Source: Pseudomonas viridiflava
Lineage (GTDB): Bacteria > Pseudomonadota > Gammaproteobacteria > Pseudomonadales > Pseudomonadaceae
NCBI RefSeq assembly: GCF_900589395.1
Contig: NZ_UUIS01000075.1
Coordinates: 451,697-515,696 of the forward strand
DNA: 64,000 nucleotides
Reading direction: 5' to 3'
Within the stretch, counting starts at the first letter, position 1; each line of letters opens with the position of its first letter. Position numbers and translations under genes: made by a program. The notes below the pieces were generated by a model. It was given only the letters and a program-made list of their open reading frames with translations, searched no databases and had not been told where the DNA came from. Below are positions 51,828 to 60,057 of this stretch, piece by piece.

Positions 51828-53006
51828 GTGTCAACAGGCAACAACACCGCGCCCAGCGCGGGACTGCGTTTCTGGATTCTGCTGGCCCTGTCGATGGGCA
51901 GCTTCGCCATTGGCACCAGCGAATTCGTCATCATGGGCCTGCTGCCCGAAATCGCCCGTGGCCTTGAGGTCAACGAACAACAGGTCGGCCACCTGATCAG
52001 CGCCTATGCGTTGGGGGTGGTGATCGGCGCACCGGTGCTGGCCATGCTGGGCAGCAAATGGCGACGCAAGACCCTGCTGGTCGCCCTGATGCTGTTCTAC
52101 GCCGTGGCCAACCTGGCCAGTGCCCTGGTCAGTGACTATCACGGTGCCTTGCTCGCCCGCTTCGTCAGCGGCCTGCCCCACGGCGCCTACTTCGGCGTGG
52201 CGGCCCTGGCCGCCGCTTCGATCAGCCCGCTGCACAAGCGCGGCGCGGCGGTGAGCACCGTGTTGATGGGCCTGACCGTGGCCATGCTGATCGGCAACCC
52301 GCTGGCCACTTGGCTGGGTCAGTTGCTCGACTGGCGCTATGCGTTCGTGGTCGTGGCCATTCTGGCCGGGCTGACGTGCATCCTGGTGCAGTGCCTGCTA
52401 CCGGCCGGCGACAAGCCCCAGGCCAGCAGTGTCCGTCACGAGCTCAAAGCCTTCTGCCAGCCGCAGATCGGCCTGCTGTTGCTGATTGCCGCCATCGGTT
52501 TTGCCGGCATGTTCTGCGTGTTCAGCTACCTGGCCCCGACGCTGCTGCACGTGGCCGGCGCCGCGCAAAGCTGGATTCCCTTTGCCTTGGCCTGCTTCGG
52601 TGGCGGCGCGGTGATTGGCAATATCGTCGGCGGCCGCCTGTTCGACCGCTTCGGGGCCCAGGCCATCGGCATCGTGCTGGTGTGGTCGATTCTGGTCCTG
52701 CTGGCCTTCCCGTTCGCCGCGCATTCGATCTGGACCCTGCTGCCGGCCATCGGTTGCGTTGGCACCATGATCGCCCTGGGCCCGGTGCTGCAGACCCGTC
52801 TGATGGACATTGCCAAGGGCGCCCAGACCCTGGCGGCCGCGTCCAACCACGCCGCCTTCAACCTGGCCAACGCACTGGGCCCCTGGCTGGGCGGCATGGC
52901 TATCGCGGCAGGCTGGGGCTGGACCTCGACCGGGTATGTGGGGGCTGCAATGGCGGTGCTGGGGCTGGTGGTGTATGCGGTCGGGGTGCGCGCAAGCAAG
53001 GCTTGA
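51828..53006 (+). CDS. MFS transporter, DHA1 efflux type
   Basis: A 392-residue carrier of the DHA1 group (AraJ/PbuE/YdhP-like). It starts with GTG 51828 after TGAGGT. Landmarks are MGSFAIGTSEFVIMGLLPEI in helix 1, GSKWRRKTLL in loop 2-3 and GLPHGAYFGVAALAAASI in helix 4-5, the latter typical of sugar and nucleoside exporters. Cargo unknown. A REP-C pair and an IS110 element follow. Confidence 0.87.
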   Translation: MSTGNNTAPSAGLRFWILLALSMGSFAIGTSEFVIMGLLPEIARGLEVNEQQVGHLISAYALGVVIGAPVLAMLGSKWRRKTLLVALMLFYAVANLASALVSDYHGALLARFVSGLPHGAYFGVAALAAASISPLHKRGAAVSTVLMGLTVAMLIGNPLATWLGQLLDWRYAFVVVAILAGLTCILVQCLLPAGDKPQASSVRHELKAFCQPQIGLLLLIAAIGFAGMFCVFSYLAPTLLHVAGAAQSWIPFALACFGGGAVIGNIVGGRLFDRFGAQAIGIVLVWSILVLLAFPFAAHSIWTLLPAIGCVGTMIALGPVLQTRLMDIAKGAQTLAAASNHAAFNLANALGPWLGGMAIAAGWGWTSTGYVGAAMAVLGLVVYAVGVRASKA

Positions 53007-53025
53007 GCGCATCGAAACCATTTAC

Positions 53026-53115
53026 GCAGGAGCGACCAACGGTCGCGAAAGGGCCGGTTGAGGCACGACATTTTCTGCATGTCGCCGTCAGTCTTCGCAA
53101 CCGTTGATCGCTCCT
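53026..53115. repeat. REP-C inverted pair, right end occupied by IS110
   Basis: Left REP GCAGGAGCGACCAACGGTCG and inverted right REP ending AACCGTTGATCGCTCCT. The expected next bases of a type C end (ACAGG or similar) are found 1.28 kb away at 54395, on the far side of the IS110 element. Confidence 0.85.
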
Positions 53116-53149
53116 TGTATGTTGACCCTACACCCAACGAGAGCCGTTA

Positions 53150-53335
53150 TGCTCACAGGTGTGTCATCAAGAGATGTGTTTCTGGGGGAAGCCGATCGCT
53201 CCTGAAGGCAAGACGTGCTCTTGACCTTGTCTGTAGAGAGGCTCCCCCGCCTCATTGCCCACCACGTAGAGTATCGAGAAGCCGATGAGTCGGACTTCGC
53301 ATTACAAGGTTGCAGCGGCATGAAGTTCGAGGTCA
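53150..53335 (+). ncRNA. Predicted IS110 bridge RNA
   Basis: Two internal-loop hairpins follow each other. Loop 1: outer stem GGGGGAAGCC (53184-53193) with GGCTCCCCC (53240-53248), apical stem AAGGCAAG (53205-53212) with CTTGACCTT (53220-53228). Its 5' strand GATCGCTCCT (53194-53203) equals the left target 53106-53115, and its 3' strand CTGTAG (53231-53236) is complementary to the right target CTACAG (54393-54398). Loop 2: outer stem TCATTGCC/GGCATGA, apical hairpin 53278-53298. Its 5' strand AGAGTATC (53268-53275) equals the IS right end 54386-54393, and its 3' strand TACAAG (53303-53308) is complementary to core plus left end CTTGTA. RNA ends are approximate. Confidence 0.8.
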
Positions 53336-53381
53336 GGGGAACCAGAGGCCATCTTCACCTAGTTTTCCTGGAGTTGAAAGC

Positions 53382-54311
53382 ATGACCATTCATGTCGGCC
53401 TTGATGTGGGTTCGCGTACTACGGCCATGGCCTGGCGCCAGAAGGGTTCGCCTGCTGGGACCTGGGTCATTGATCAAACACCAAAAGGTCGCAAGATCGC
53501 CCTCAAGAAACTGCTGGCCCTCAAGCCGCTTTCCGTCGTGATGGAAGCCACTGGAATCTATTATCTGGACCTTGCAATCGAGCTGAGTTCAGCAGGTTTA
53601 CCTGTTTCGGTCATCAACCCTAAAAGCGCCCGAAACTTCGCCAGATTGATGCTGCAGCACAACAAGACTGATGCGATCGATGCCCAGCTACTGGCCGAGT
53701 ACGGCGAACGCATGACGCCACGCCTGTGGTTGCCTCCAAGCCCCGTACAGCTTGAGCTGCGAGCAATCGGGCGCCATATCAACCGGTTGACCTCTCATCG
53801 CACCAGAGCCAAGAACGAGTTGCATGCACTGCAAGTGACCGAAACGACTTCGCCTATGTTGATCGAGGATGAAGAAGAGGCTATTGCCATGTTCGACAAG
53901 CGCATCGAGCGCTTCAGAAAGGCGGGGCGAGACTTGATCCGCAACTGCACTTCGCTGGATGCCGATTTCACTCATATGCTGGCGGCGCCCGGCATGGGTG
54001 ATGTCTCGACGCTGGCCGTATTGGCTGAACTGACCACACTGCCCGATACGCTGAAATCATCACAGGTCAGCCGGCACGCAGGCCTTGACGTACGCCTGAC
54101 ACAATCGGGCACCAGCATCGATAAACCAGGTCGATTGAGCAAATGTGGGAATGCTTATTTGCGGTCAGCCTTGTTCATGCCGGCGTTGTCGGCCATCCGT
54201 TGCGATCGATACGTGAAGGCGTTTTACGAGACGCTGGTGGGTCGAGGAAAACGCAAGATGCAGGCTATCTGCGCTGTCATGCGTAAGTACCTGACAGGCC
54301 TGTGGGCTTGA
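53382..54311 (+). CDS. IS110-family transposase (DEDD/serine recombinase)
   Basis: A 309-residue IS110 recombinase. The RuvC-like DEDD residues are D8 (VGLDVGSRT), E55 (VMEATGIYY), D97 and D100 (NKTDAIDAQ). The C-terminal Tnp domain has the serine in LTQSGTSID (S242), a position very close to the catalytic serine of IS621. The helix AAPGMGDVSTLAVLAEL is the transposase_20 start. CTGGAG lies before ATG 53382. It acts with the bridge RNA encoded just upstream. The frame is full length, with no sign of decay. Confidence 0.93.
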   Translation: MTIHVGLDVGSRTTAMAWRQKGSPAGTWVIDQTPKGRKIALKKLLALKPLSVVMEATGIYYLDLAIELSSAGLPVSVINPKSARNFARLMLQHNKTDAIDAQLLAEYGERMTPRLWLPPSPVQLELRAIGRHINRLTSHRTRAKNELHALQVTETTSPMLIEDEEEAIAMFDKRIERFRKAGRDLIRNCTSLDADFTHMLAAPGMGDVSTLAVLAELTTLPDTLKSSQVSRHAGLDVRLTQSGTSIDKPGRLSKCGNAYLRSALFMPALSAIRCDRYVKAFYETLVGRGKRKMQAICAVMRKYLTGLWA

Positions 54312-54431
54312 ATGAAAAGCGGCGAAGACTTCGACACAGCCAAGCTTTTCAGCGAAAAACACCTGCTAAAAGCTTGACCGTGAACAGAGTATCTACAGGA
54401 TTGATGTTGTCCTGAATTTCGGGCCTGACGC

Positions 54432-54660
54432 CGGACTGTGGGAGGCGGCTTGCCGGCGATGGCTATAGGGCAGGCGCAGCAGGTGTGTTGGTCTTGCTGA
54501 CCTCATCGCCGGCAAGCCGCCTCCTACAGGATTGATGCCGCCCAAGGTCTCGTGCCCGGCACAAGACCTGTGGGAGGCAGCTCTGCTGGCGAAGGCGGCG
54601 ATACAGGCGCAGCAGATGTACCGGTTTTACGGGGCGGATCGCCGCGGAGCAGAGCGCCCT
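54432..54660. repeat. REP-B cluster
   Basis: Type B REPs in alternating orientation: CTGTGGGAGGCGGCTTGCC near 54436, its inverse GGCAAGCCGCCTCCTACAG near 54508, CTGTGGGAGGCAGCTCTGC near 54568, and a decayed copy near 54650. With the IS right end it fills the gap from 54312 to 54704, which holds no gene. Confidence 0.85.
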
Positions 54661-54704
54661 CCCACCTGTCAGGCATTCGACAAAACCACCTTGACTGATC
54701 GGCA

Positions 54705-56078
54705 TTACGCCTGCGTGCCAGGCAACCGCACCACTGCACACAGCCCCGTCGGCAGACGATTCTCCAGGGTCAGCTCGCCGCCGTGGGCCTGGAGGCAGGC
54801 GCGGGCAATCGCCAGCCCCAATCCCAGCCCACCGCCCTGGGCATGCTCTGTACCGCCCTGACCCAATTGCACGAACGGCTCGAACACCTGGCTCAGCCAG
54901 GCCGGTTCGATGCCGGGCCCATGGTCGCGAATCTCCAGGCGAATATCCCCGTCGTCCTCTACCCAGGCGCGCAGCGTCGCGTCCCCGGCATGGCGCAGGG
55001 CGTTATCGATCAGGTTGGTCAGCGCACGCTTGAGCGCCAGCGGCCGGCAATGGCAGAAAATCGCCGTCTCGCGCTCCCAGCCAATGGCGTGCCCCAGGCT
55101 GGCGTAGCGGCGCGCCAGATCGTCCAGCAAGTCGCTCAGGCACAGGCGCACCGTGTCTTCCTGCACCGCATCACCGCGCACGAAGTTCAGGGTCTCGCGG
55201 ACCATCGCCTGCAACTCATCGAGGCTGTCGAGCATGTCGTCGCGCGCCGCGTCGTCATCAAGCAACTCCAGTTGCAGGCGCAGTTCGGTGATGGGCGTGT
55301 TCAGGTCGTGACTGATCGCGGCCAGCATGCGGGTGCGGCCCTCGACATGCCGGGCGATGCGCTCCTGCATGAGGTTGAACGCGTGCGTCAGGTCGCGGGC
55401 TTCCTGCGGGCCCTGCAAGGGCAAGGGCGCAATCCATTCGCCGCGGCTGACCCGCTCGGTGGCCTGTGCCAGGCGCTTGACCGGCTGCACCACGCGGCGC
55501 ATGAAGAAAAACACGATCAATAGCACCGGAATCGTGGTCACCGGCAGGCTGTAGCTGAGAATGCGGCTCCACTCGTAGCCGCCGGTGGGGTGCTGGATGG
55601 CGTTCAGGTAGGCGCCTCCTGGCAAGTCGATGCTGGTGCGCAGCCGCAACGGTGCCCAACCGGCACCGCTGAACACCCACTCGCGGGCATTGCCGCCACT
55701 GGTGCGCTCCAGTTGCATACCGACGGATAGACCCGGTGGCAGGGTCAGGCGCTTGCCCAGATCAGCAATCAACCGCTGCTCTTCGGGACGCATGCCCCTG
55801 GCATCGGCCACAGGATGGCTGGCCACCCAGAAATGCGCTTCATCGGTCTGCATGGCGGCCAGCAGGCGCGAGGCGTTCTCGGGCGTCAGGCTCTCAGCCG
55901 CATGGTAGGCGGTGATCAGCCGCTCCAGCGCCAGCGTGCGCGACAGCGGGTGCAGCAGCGCGCCGGTGCGTTGCAGGTAAAGCATGGCAATCGCATTGCA
56001 GGCCAGCAGCGCCAGCAACACCTGCAGCCCCAGTTGATGCGCCATGCGCTTGGGCCACATACGGCGCATCACGCTCAT
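54705..56078 (-). CDS. Sensor histidine kinase, EnvZ-like
   Basis: A 457-residue inner-membrane sensor kinase. Membrane helices are about residues 15-34 and 178-194, enclosing a periplasmic sensor of about 140 residues. HAMP follows (RRVVQPVKRLAQATERVSRG), then HisKA with H257 in LAAISHDLNTPITEL and HATPase_c (NLIDNALRHAG, DHGPGIEP, GGGLGLGLAIARACL). Its start overlaps the stop of the response regulator gene by four bases, so the two are one unit. Confidence 0.92.
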   Translation of the reverse strand: MSVMRRMWPKRMAHQLGLQVLLALLACNAIAMLYLQRTGALLHPLSRTLALERLITAYHAAESLTPENASRLLAAMQTDEAHFWVASHPVADARGMRPEEQRLIADLGKRLTLPPGLSVGMQLERTSGGNAREWVFSGAGWAPLRLRTSIDLPGGAYLNAIQHPTGGYEWSRILSYSLPVTTIPVLLIVFFFMRRVVQPVKRLAQATERVSRGEWIAPLPLQGPQEARDLTHAFNLMQERIARHVEGRTRMLAAISHDLNTPITELRLQLELLDDDAARDDMLDSLDELQAMVRETLNFVRGDAVQEDTVRLCLSDLLDDLARRYASLGHAIGWERETAIFCHCRPLALKRALTNLIDNALRHAGDATLRAWVEDDGDIRLEIRDHGPGIEPAWLSQVFEPFVQLGQGGTEHAQGGGLGLGLAIARACLQAHGGELTLENRLPTGLCAVVRLPGTQA

Positions 56079-56833
56079 GCCGGCACCTGCACGACCGGGC
56101 TGGCCAGTATATAGCCGTCGCCCCAGACCGTGCGCAGCAGCTCCGGCACCGCCGCGTTATCGCGCAGCTTGCGCCGCAGCCGGCTGATCTGTCGGTCGAT
56201 GGCACGGTCGAACACTTCGTGGTCGGGGCGGGTGGTCAGGTCGATCAGCTTCTGGCGGCTGAGCACCTGGTTGGGATGGGCAAGAAACACACTGAGCAAG
56301 CGGCTTTCCACGCGGCTCAGACGCACCATTGAGCCATCGCTGTGCACCAGCAGGCCGGTGCTGTGAGTAAAGCTGAGCCCGGCAAACGTGTGGCGTACCG
56401 TGTCGGCGATGACCGGCACGGGCGGTGCAGCGGCCACTGTCGCCCCGCGCCGGCGCAACAGGCTGTTGATCCGGGCCACCAGCTCGCGTGGCTCGAACGG
56501 CTTGGTCACGTAATCGTCGGCACCAATGTCCAGGCCCCGCACCCGATCGGCGCTGGTGTCGCGGGCGGTCAGCAGAATCACCGGAATGTTCTCGCGCCGG
56601 TGCAGGCGATGGCACAGCTCGAAGCCGTCGCCATCGGGCAGCATCACATCCAGCACGATCACATCAAAGCGTTGCTGCGCCAGCAATTGCCACATGCCGG
56701 CGGCATCCTCGGCGGTGCGCACCTCGAACCGATGCCGGCGCAGGTAGACCGCCAGCGGGTCGCGGATCTTGCGATGGTCATCGACCACCAGGATGCGCGG
56801 TGGGCAAGGGGCAGGGGAGGCAACAGAGCTCAT
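56075..56833 (-). CDS. OmpR-family response regulator
   Basis: A 252-residue regulator. The receiver domain (about 13-125) has D19/D20 (VVDDH), acceptor D62 (VLDVMLPDGDG) and lysine in VTKPFEPRE. The winged-helix domain (about 150-245) shows LSRVESRLLSVFLAHPNQVLSR and VFDRAIDRQISRLRRKL. The ATG at 56833 is used (AGGT upstream); the longer frame would cross the Fur-box-like site. This site 27-45 bp upstream suggests iron-dependent expression of the pair. Confidence 0.92.
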   Translation of the reverse strand: MSSVASPAPCPPRILVVDDHRKIRDPLAVYLRRHRFEVRTAEDAAGMWQLLAQQRFDVIVLDVMLPDGDGFELCHRLHRRENIPVILLTARDTSADRVRGLDIGADDYVTKPFEPRELVARINSLLRRRGATVAAAPPVPVIADTVRHTFAGLSFTHSTGLLVHSDGSMVRLSRVESRLLSVFLAHPNQVLSRQKLIDLTTRPDHEVFDRAIDRQISRLRRKLRDNAAVPELLRTVWGDGYILASPVVQVPA

Positions 56834-56859
56834 CGAAAGACCTGGACGACGGCAGTTTT

Positions 56860-56878
56860 GGAGATGATTCTCATTAAC
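56860..56878 (-). promoter_or_regulatory. Fur-box-like site before the two-component genes
   Basis: On the minus strand GTTAATGAGAATCATCTCC matches the 19-bp Fur consensus GATAATGATAATCATTATC at 14 positions, including the AATGA and AATCAT core. It lies 27-45 bp before the response regulator ATG, where it could block a promoter. Confidence 0.55.
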
Positions 56879-56960
56879 GAGCCGGCATTCTAGCGCATCA
56901 CTTGCCATTTGCCGCGCCTGCGACAATTGTTCGCACGCCGCAGACGTCAGACACCGAAGC

Positions 56961-56990
56961 TCCTGTGGGAGGCGGCTTGCCGGCGATAGC
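56961..56990. repeat. Single REP-B copy
   Basis: CTGTGGGAGGCGGCTTGCCG followed by GCGATAGC, one type B unit without a nearby inverted partner, in the gap between the response regulator and esterase genes. Confidence 0.75.
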
Positions 56991-57049
56991 GTTCTGTCAG
57001 TCACCGCCACCCCCGCGGCCCAGCCTCACCTTATGAGCCCCATGCCATC

Positions 57050-57994
57050 CTACCCCCGCACAAACCCCGCAATCGCCCCGGCCAGTACATCGTAGAACGC
57101 CTCGACCGCCGGCACGCCCCGGGCGCGCAGGCTGCCATGCACCATGCCGCTACCCACATGCACCTGTGCCGGCACGCCCGCCGCCTGCAAGCGCTCGGCA
57201 TAGGCCAGAGCCTCGCTGTACAGAATGTCGTACTCCGCCACGCCAATGAACGCGGGCGCCAACCCGTCGAAACGGCTGGCCAATAGCGGCATCGCCCATG
57301 GGTGTTGCCGTTGCGCAGGATCGGGCAGGTAACCGGCCACGGCACCGGCCAAGGCCTGCACCGACAGCGAGGGCGCGTCATGGTAAAGGCTGGCCGAAGG
57401 CTCAAGGCTGACGGGCGTCAGCACCGGATACAACAACGCCTGCCCCAGCGGCTGAGCATGACCCTGGTCGCGCAGCGCCTGGCACAGGCCGCCGGCCAGC
57501 GCACCGCCAGCACTGTCGCCGGCCACCGCTACACGCTGTGGGTCCAGCGCTGCATGCAGCTGGCCACCGGCAATGGCATGCCAGGCACTCAGGCTGTCGT
57601 CCAGCGCCGCCGGAAACGGATGCTCCGGCGCCAGGCGATAGGCGACCGCCACAATGGCGATCTGCAGCCGCTCGGCAATGGCGTAGGCAAACCAGTCATG
57701 GGTGTCCAGCGCGCCGTGATCCCAGCCGCCGCCATGCAGGTACAGCAGCACCGGCCAGCCGTTCTGTGGCGCAGGCGCCGGCGGCAGGTACAGGCGCAGC
57801 GGTAGCGTGCCCAGCGTCAGATCGCTCACCTCCCAGCCCTCGGGCCTGGGCGGCGTGAAATGCCGGCACGCGCGCAGGAACGCCTCGCGCCCGCCGGCCA
57901 GCGTGCCATCGCTGGCGCCCAGGCGCTGGCTGGTGTCCATGAAGTGGCGAATGCCGCTGTCGAGGTTGAACCGCTCGGTGAAACCGTTGCTCAT
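57050..57994 (-). CDS. Alpha/beta hydrolase, hormone-sensitive-lipase family
   Basis: A 314-residue esterase. The HSL oxyanion motif is HGGGWDHG, the nucleophile serine is in VAGDSAGGALAGG, the acid is in GVAEYDILYSEA and the histidine in GSGMVHGSLRA. These cytoplasmic enzymes cleave short acyl esters; the substrate is unknown. Start ATG 57994 has AAAGG upstream; a start at 58036 in frame is less likely. Confidence 0.88.
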   Translation of the reverse strand: MSNGFTERFNLDSGIRHFMDTSQRLGASDGTLAGGREAFLRACRHFTPPRPEGWEVSDLTLGTLPLRLYLPPAPAPQNGWPVLLYLHGGGWDHGALDTHDWFAYAIAERLQIAIVAVAYRLAPEHPFPAALDDSLSAWHAIAGGQLHAALDPQRVAVAGDSAGGALAGGLCQALRDQGHAQPLGQALLYPVLTPVSLEPSASLYHDAPSLSVQALAGAVAGYLPDPAQRQHPWAMPLLASRFDGLAPAFIGVAEYDILYSEALAYAERLQAAGVPAQVHVGSGMVHGSLRARGVPAVEAFYDVLAGAIAGFVRG

Positions 57995-58048
57995 GAGTTG
58001 GGCCTTTGCGTGGTGTGGGTTCAGCACAGGGCCCAAGGGTCTTGCTGT

Positions 58049-58357
58049 TCAGGTCGTGGATGAACAGGTGACGGGCAACGTGCGCGCTGGAGGCGGTCCA
58101 GTGTGCCATCGCGGCTGACACGCAGCAGGCACCACCCGTCGAACCGCGTGTCTTGTCAGCGTGGCTTCGCGAATATCGGCGCGTACGGCAGCCTCGCTGA
58201 GCTGGCCGGCCAGGGACGACACGATCACACCGCTGGCGCTGGATGCGCCTGCGCTGTTCAGGCTTTCGCCGGTGGGCGTGTGCAAGACATTGCGGTTCAC
58301 GCGGGTGGCCGAAGTGTTATTGATCGCCAGGGTGAAATTGGAAAGAGGATTGAGCAT
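58049..58357 (-). pseudogene. Probable truncated remnant of a small Pseudomonas protein
   Basis: The first 60 residues (LNPLSNFTLAINNTSATRVN, then GVIVSSLAGQLSEAAVRADI) look like a genuine N-terminus of an uncharacterised Pseudomonas family. After REATLTR the reading becomes Arg/Pro-rich (HAVRRVVPAACQPRW), typical of an out-of-frame stretch. A frameshift or truncation near 58160 is likely. No function is known. Confidence 0.45.
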
Positions 58358-58386
58358 GAGGTCCGTCCTTGAGTGAGGAGATGCAT

Positions 58387-58565
58387 TCCTTTGGGCTGGC
58401 CCAACTCATCGGTTTAACGGCCGGCAAGGCGGATGCTTGAGTGCCTTGCTGGCGGCGGCCTGTCATTGAGGCTTGGGACAACTGGTCAGGGCCTCGCTCA
58501 GGGCGCGCTCGTGAGTTCTATGAGTGGCGGGGTTGTAGGGTTTTGCGGTGATGTAATAATTGTGT
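58387..58565. repeat. Duplicated 3' segment of PAAR cassette (copy 1)
   Basis: About 180 bp closely match 61802-62000, from TTTGGGCTGGCCCAACTCAT to ATGTAATAATT. A ~45-bp stretch present at 61878 is missing here. It covers the last codons of the immunity gene and its 3' flank, showing that the 58.4-59.2 kb and 61.8-63.8 kb regions are copies. Confidence 0.85.
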
Positions 58566-58910
58566 CTGTTTACGCGCCCATGAGCCCGCTCGAGGCGTAC
58601 CTCAAGGGTATGTAACAGTCGGGTGTTTGCGTCAGTGTTTGTATGAGCGCCAGGGCATGGCGGCTTTGTTCAGGGCTTAGCCAGATTGGACCTGTCGAGA
58701 GGCGGGCGTTCTCAAGAAAGTGCTGCACAGGAAACTGCCGGGGCGTACGGCTCACCAAGTATATTTTTTCACTGTGATAAACCCACTCGCCTGAATTGAC
58801 ATAGGCGTCGGCATAGACGGTTATGCCATTACCCATGTCTGTCTTGTAATACGAGGGTTTCATCGGGTCAACCAAGACGCCCAGTACAAGTAGAGAGAAA
58901 GCCAGTGCCG
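58463..58910 (-). pseudogene. Decayed immunity gene of PAAR cassette (copy 1)
   Basis: The frame 58570-58875 translates to a protein closely related to the immunity candidate at 61900 (KTDMGNGITVYADAYVNSGE against TTDMGNGVTLVADKYVNTGR). Upstream, the hydrophobic N-terminus FSLLVLGVLVDPM is in frame but lacks a start and follows a TGA. Downstream, the conserved tail HNYYITAKPYNPATHRTHER is still readable to a TGA at 58463-58465 but in a different frame after a deletion. It is therefore a pseudogene, although the short ORF may still be translated from TTG 58875. Confidence 0.75.
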
Positions 58911-59089
58911 GATATGACCGGTTTCAAGGCGCCTGTAGTTTGATAACCAAAGCCTTTTTCAAACAGGGACTCTTTGCGTTCAACCTCTGCACGATTCCAC
59001 TCCCCACACCACGCCTCGCTCGGTACGGTCTGCGACGTCACCGTGCAGGCATTGGCCAGCCGCCTCTCTGCAAGGGAAACAGGGATCAT
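58868..59089 (-). pseudogene. PAAR effector remnant with internal deletion (copy 1)
   Basis: A 73-residue frame that begins like the intact effector (MIPVS) and then jumps to its C-terminal tail: RRLANACTVTSQTVPSEAWC corresponds to RRYADACNATSGQLPSDEWC near the end of the 423-residue protein at 62438. About 350 codons including PAAR and the predicted catalytic part are gone, in frame. The promoter and ribosome site (GAGGCTGACC) are duplicated intact, so the remnant could still be made. Confidence 0.78.
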
Positions 59090-59206
59090 GGTCAGCCTCG
59101 GGAAAGCGTGAGGCCGGCATCGTGGCGCGACGGGCAGTGGAATTTATGTAGGCGGTTTCAGCAACGATTGCGGGATATGACTGATAGTAGCTTTTGCGCG
59201 GGGCTG

Positions 59207-59373
59207 GTAGGAGCGCGCTCTGCCCGCGACCGAGTGCGCAGCGCTCGCAAAATTGTCGAAACGCCACAAATTTATGACTTTGAACACCTGCAAAATTTGC
59301 GAAACGCCACAAATTTACGACTGCTAACGCAGCCGGTCGCGGTGGTCCGGCACTCCGGCAAGCGCGCTCCTAC
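59207..59373. repeat. REP-A inverted pair
   Basis: Type A element with a longer centre that repeats GCGAAACGCCACAAATTT. It sits at the same position upstream of the effector remnant as the REP-A at 63826 upstream of the intact effector, so it was present before the duplication. Confidence 0.88.
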
Positions 59374-59436
59374 AGCGCCGCCGATAGGGCCTGCATGCTA
59401 ATCTGCCACTCTGTCACCCCCCAGCCGAGACGCCTG

Positions 59437-60057
59437 ATGTCCATCGCCGATAACCTCGTCGCCTTTACCCTGGCGGCCACCCTCCTGACCATCACGCCCG
59501 GCCTGGACACGGCGCTGATCCTGCGCACGGCCACGGTCGAAGGCAGGCGCCAGGCGTTGCGTGCGGCCTTGGGCATTAACGTTGGCTGCCTGCTCTGGGG
59601 CGCGGCGGTTGCCTTTGGGCTGGGGGCGCTGATTGCAGTGTCGGAGCTGGCCTTCAATATTCTCAAATACTGCGGCGCGGCCTACCTGTGCTGGCTGGGC
59701 CTGAACATGCTGCTGCGCCCGCGCCGCAGCGTGGCCACACCGCAGGCTGACACCGGCAGGCAGGGCAACGGGTTTATCAAGGGCCTGTTCGGCAACCTGC
59801 TCAACCCCAAGATCGGTGTGTTCTATGTGTCCTTCCTGCCGCAGTTCATTCCGCAGGGCGAGCCGCTGATTGCCTGGACCTTCGGGCTGGTGAGCATCCA
59901 TGTGGTGCTGGGGCTGGCCTGGTCGCTGGCCCTGATCAGCGCGACCCGGCCGTTGGCCGAAGTGCTCAAGCGCCCGGCAGTGGTCACCTGGATGGATCGC
60001 AGCACCGGGGTGATCTTCATGCTGTTTGCGGCGCGCCTGGCGCTGAGCAAACGCTGA
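59437..60057 (+). CDS. LysE/RhtB-family exporter
   Basis: A 206-residue, six-helix amino-acid exporter. The family start FTLAATLLTITPGLDTALIL (P-G in helix 1), ALGINVGCLLWG and the GFIKGLFGNLLNPKIGVFYVSFLPQF loop are clear. LysE/RhtB proteins export amino acids such as homoserine, threonine or lysine with protons. Cargo unknown. It is convergent with the DUF1963 gene with no gap. Confidence 0.9.
   Translation: MSIADNLVAFTLAATLLTITPGLDTALILRTATVEGRRQALRAALGINVGCLLWGAAVAFGLGALIAVSELAFNILKYCGAAYLCWLGLNMLLRPRRSVATPQADTGRQGNGFIKGLFGNLLNPKIGVFYVSFLPQFIPQGEPLIAWTFGLVSIHVVLGLAWSLALISATRPLAEVLKRPAVVTWMDRSTGVIFMLFAARLALSKR

Larger units (their letters stand above)
53116..54394 (+). mobile_element. IS110-family insertion sequence
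   Basis: The boundaries are inferred from the interrupted REP-C end: CGCTCCT on the left joins to ACAGG on the right if 53116-54394 is removed, and a CT dinucleotide is found at both junctions (53114-53115 and 54393-54394). Length is about 1.28 kb. Consistent with IS110, there are no terminal inverted repeats or flanking target duplications beyond the CT core. The 5' non-coding part (266 bp) carries a bridge-RNA-like structure; the transposase gene is intact, so the element may be active. Confidence 0.85.

Noticed and set aside
53382..54311. Prophage or genomic island around the transposase
   Set aside because: Only an IS110 recombinase is present; flanks are ordinary Pseudomonas genes and REP repeats with no integrase, tRNA or phage genes.
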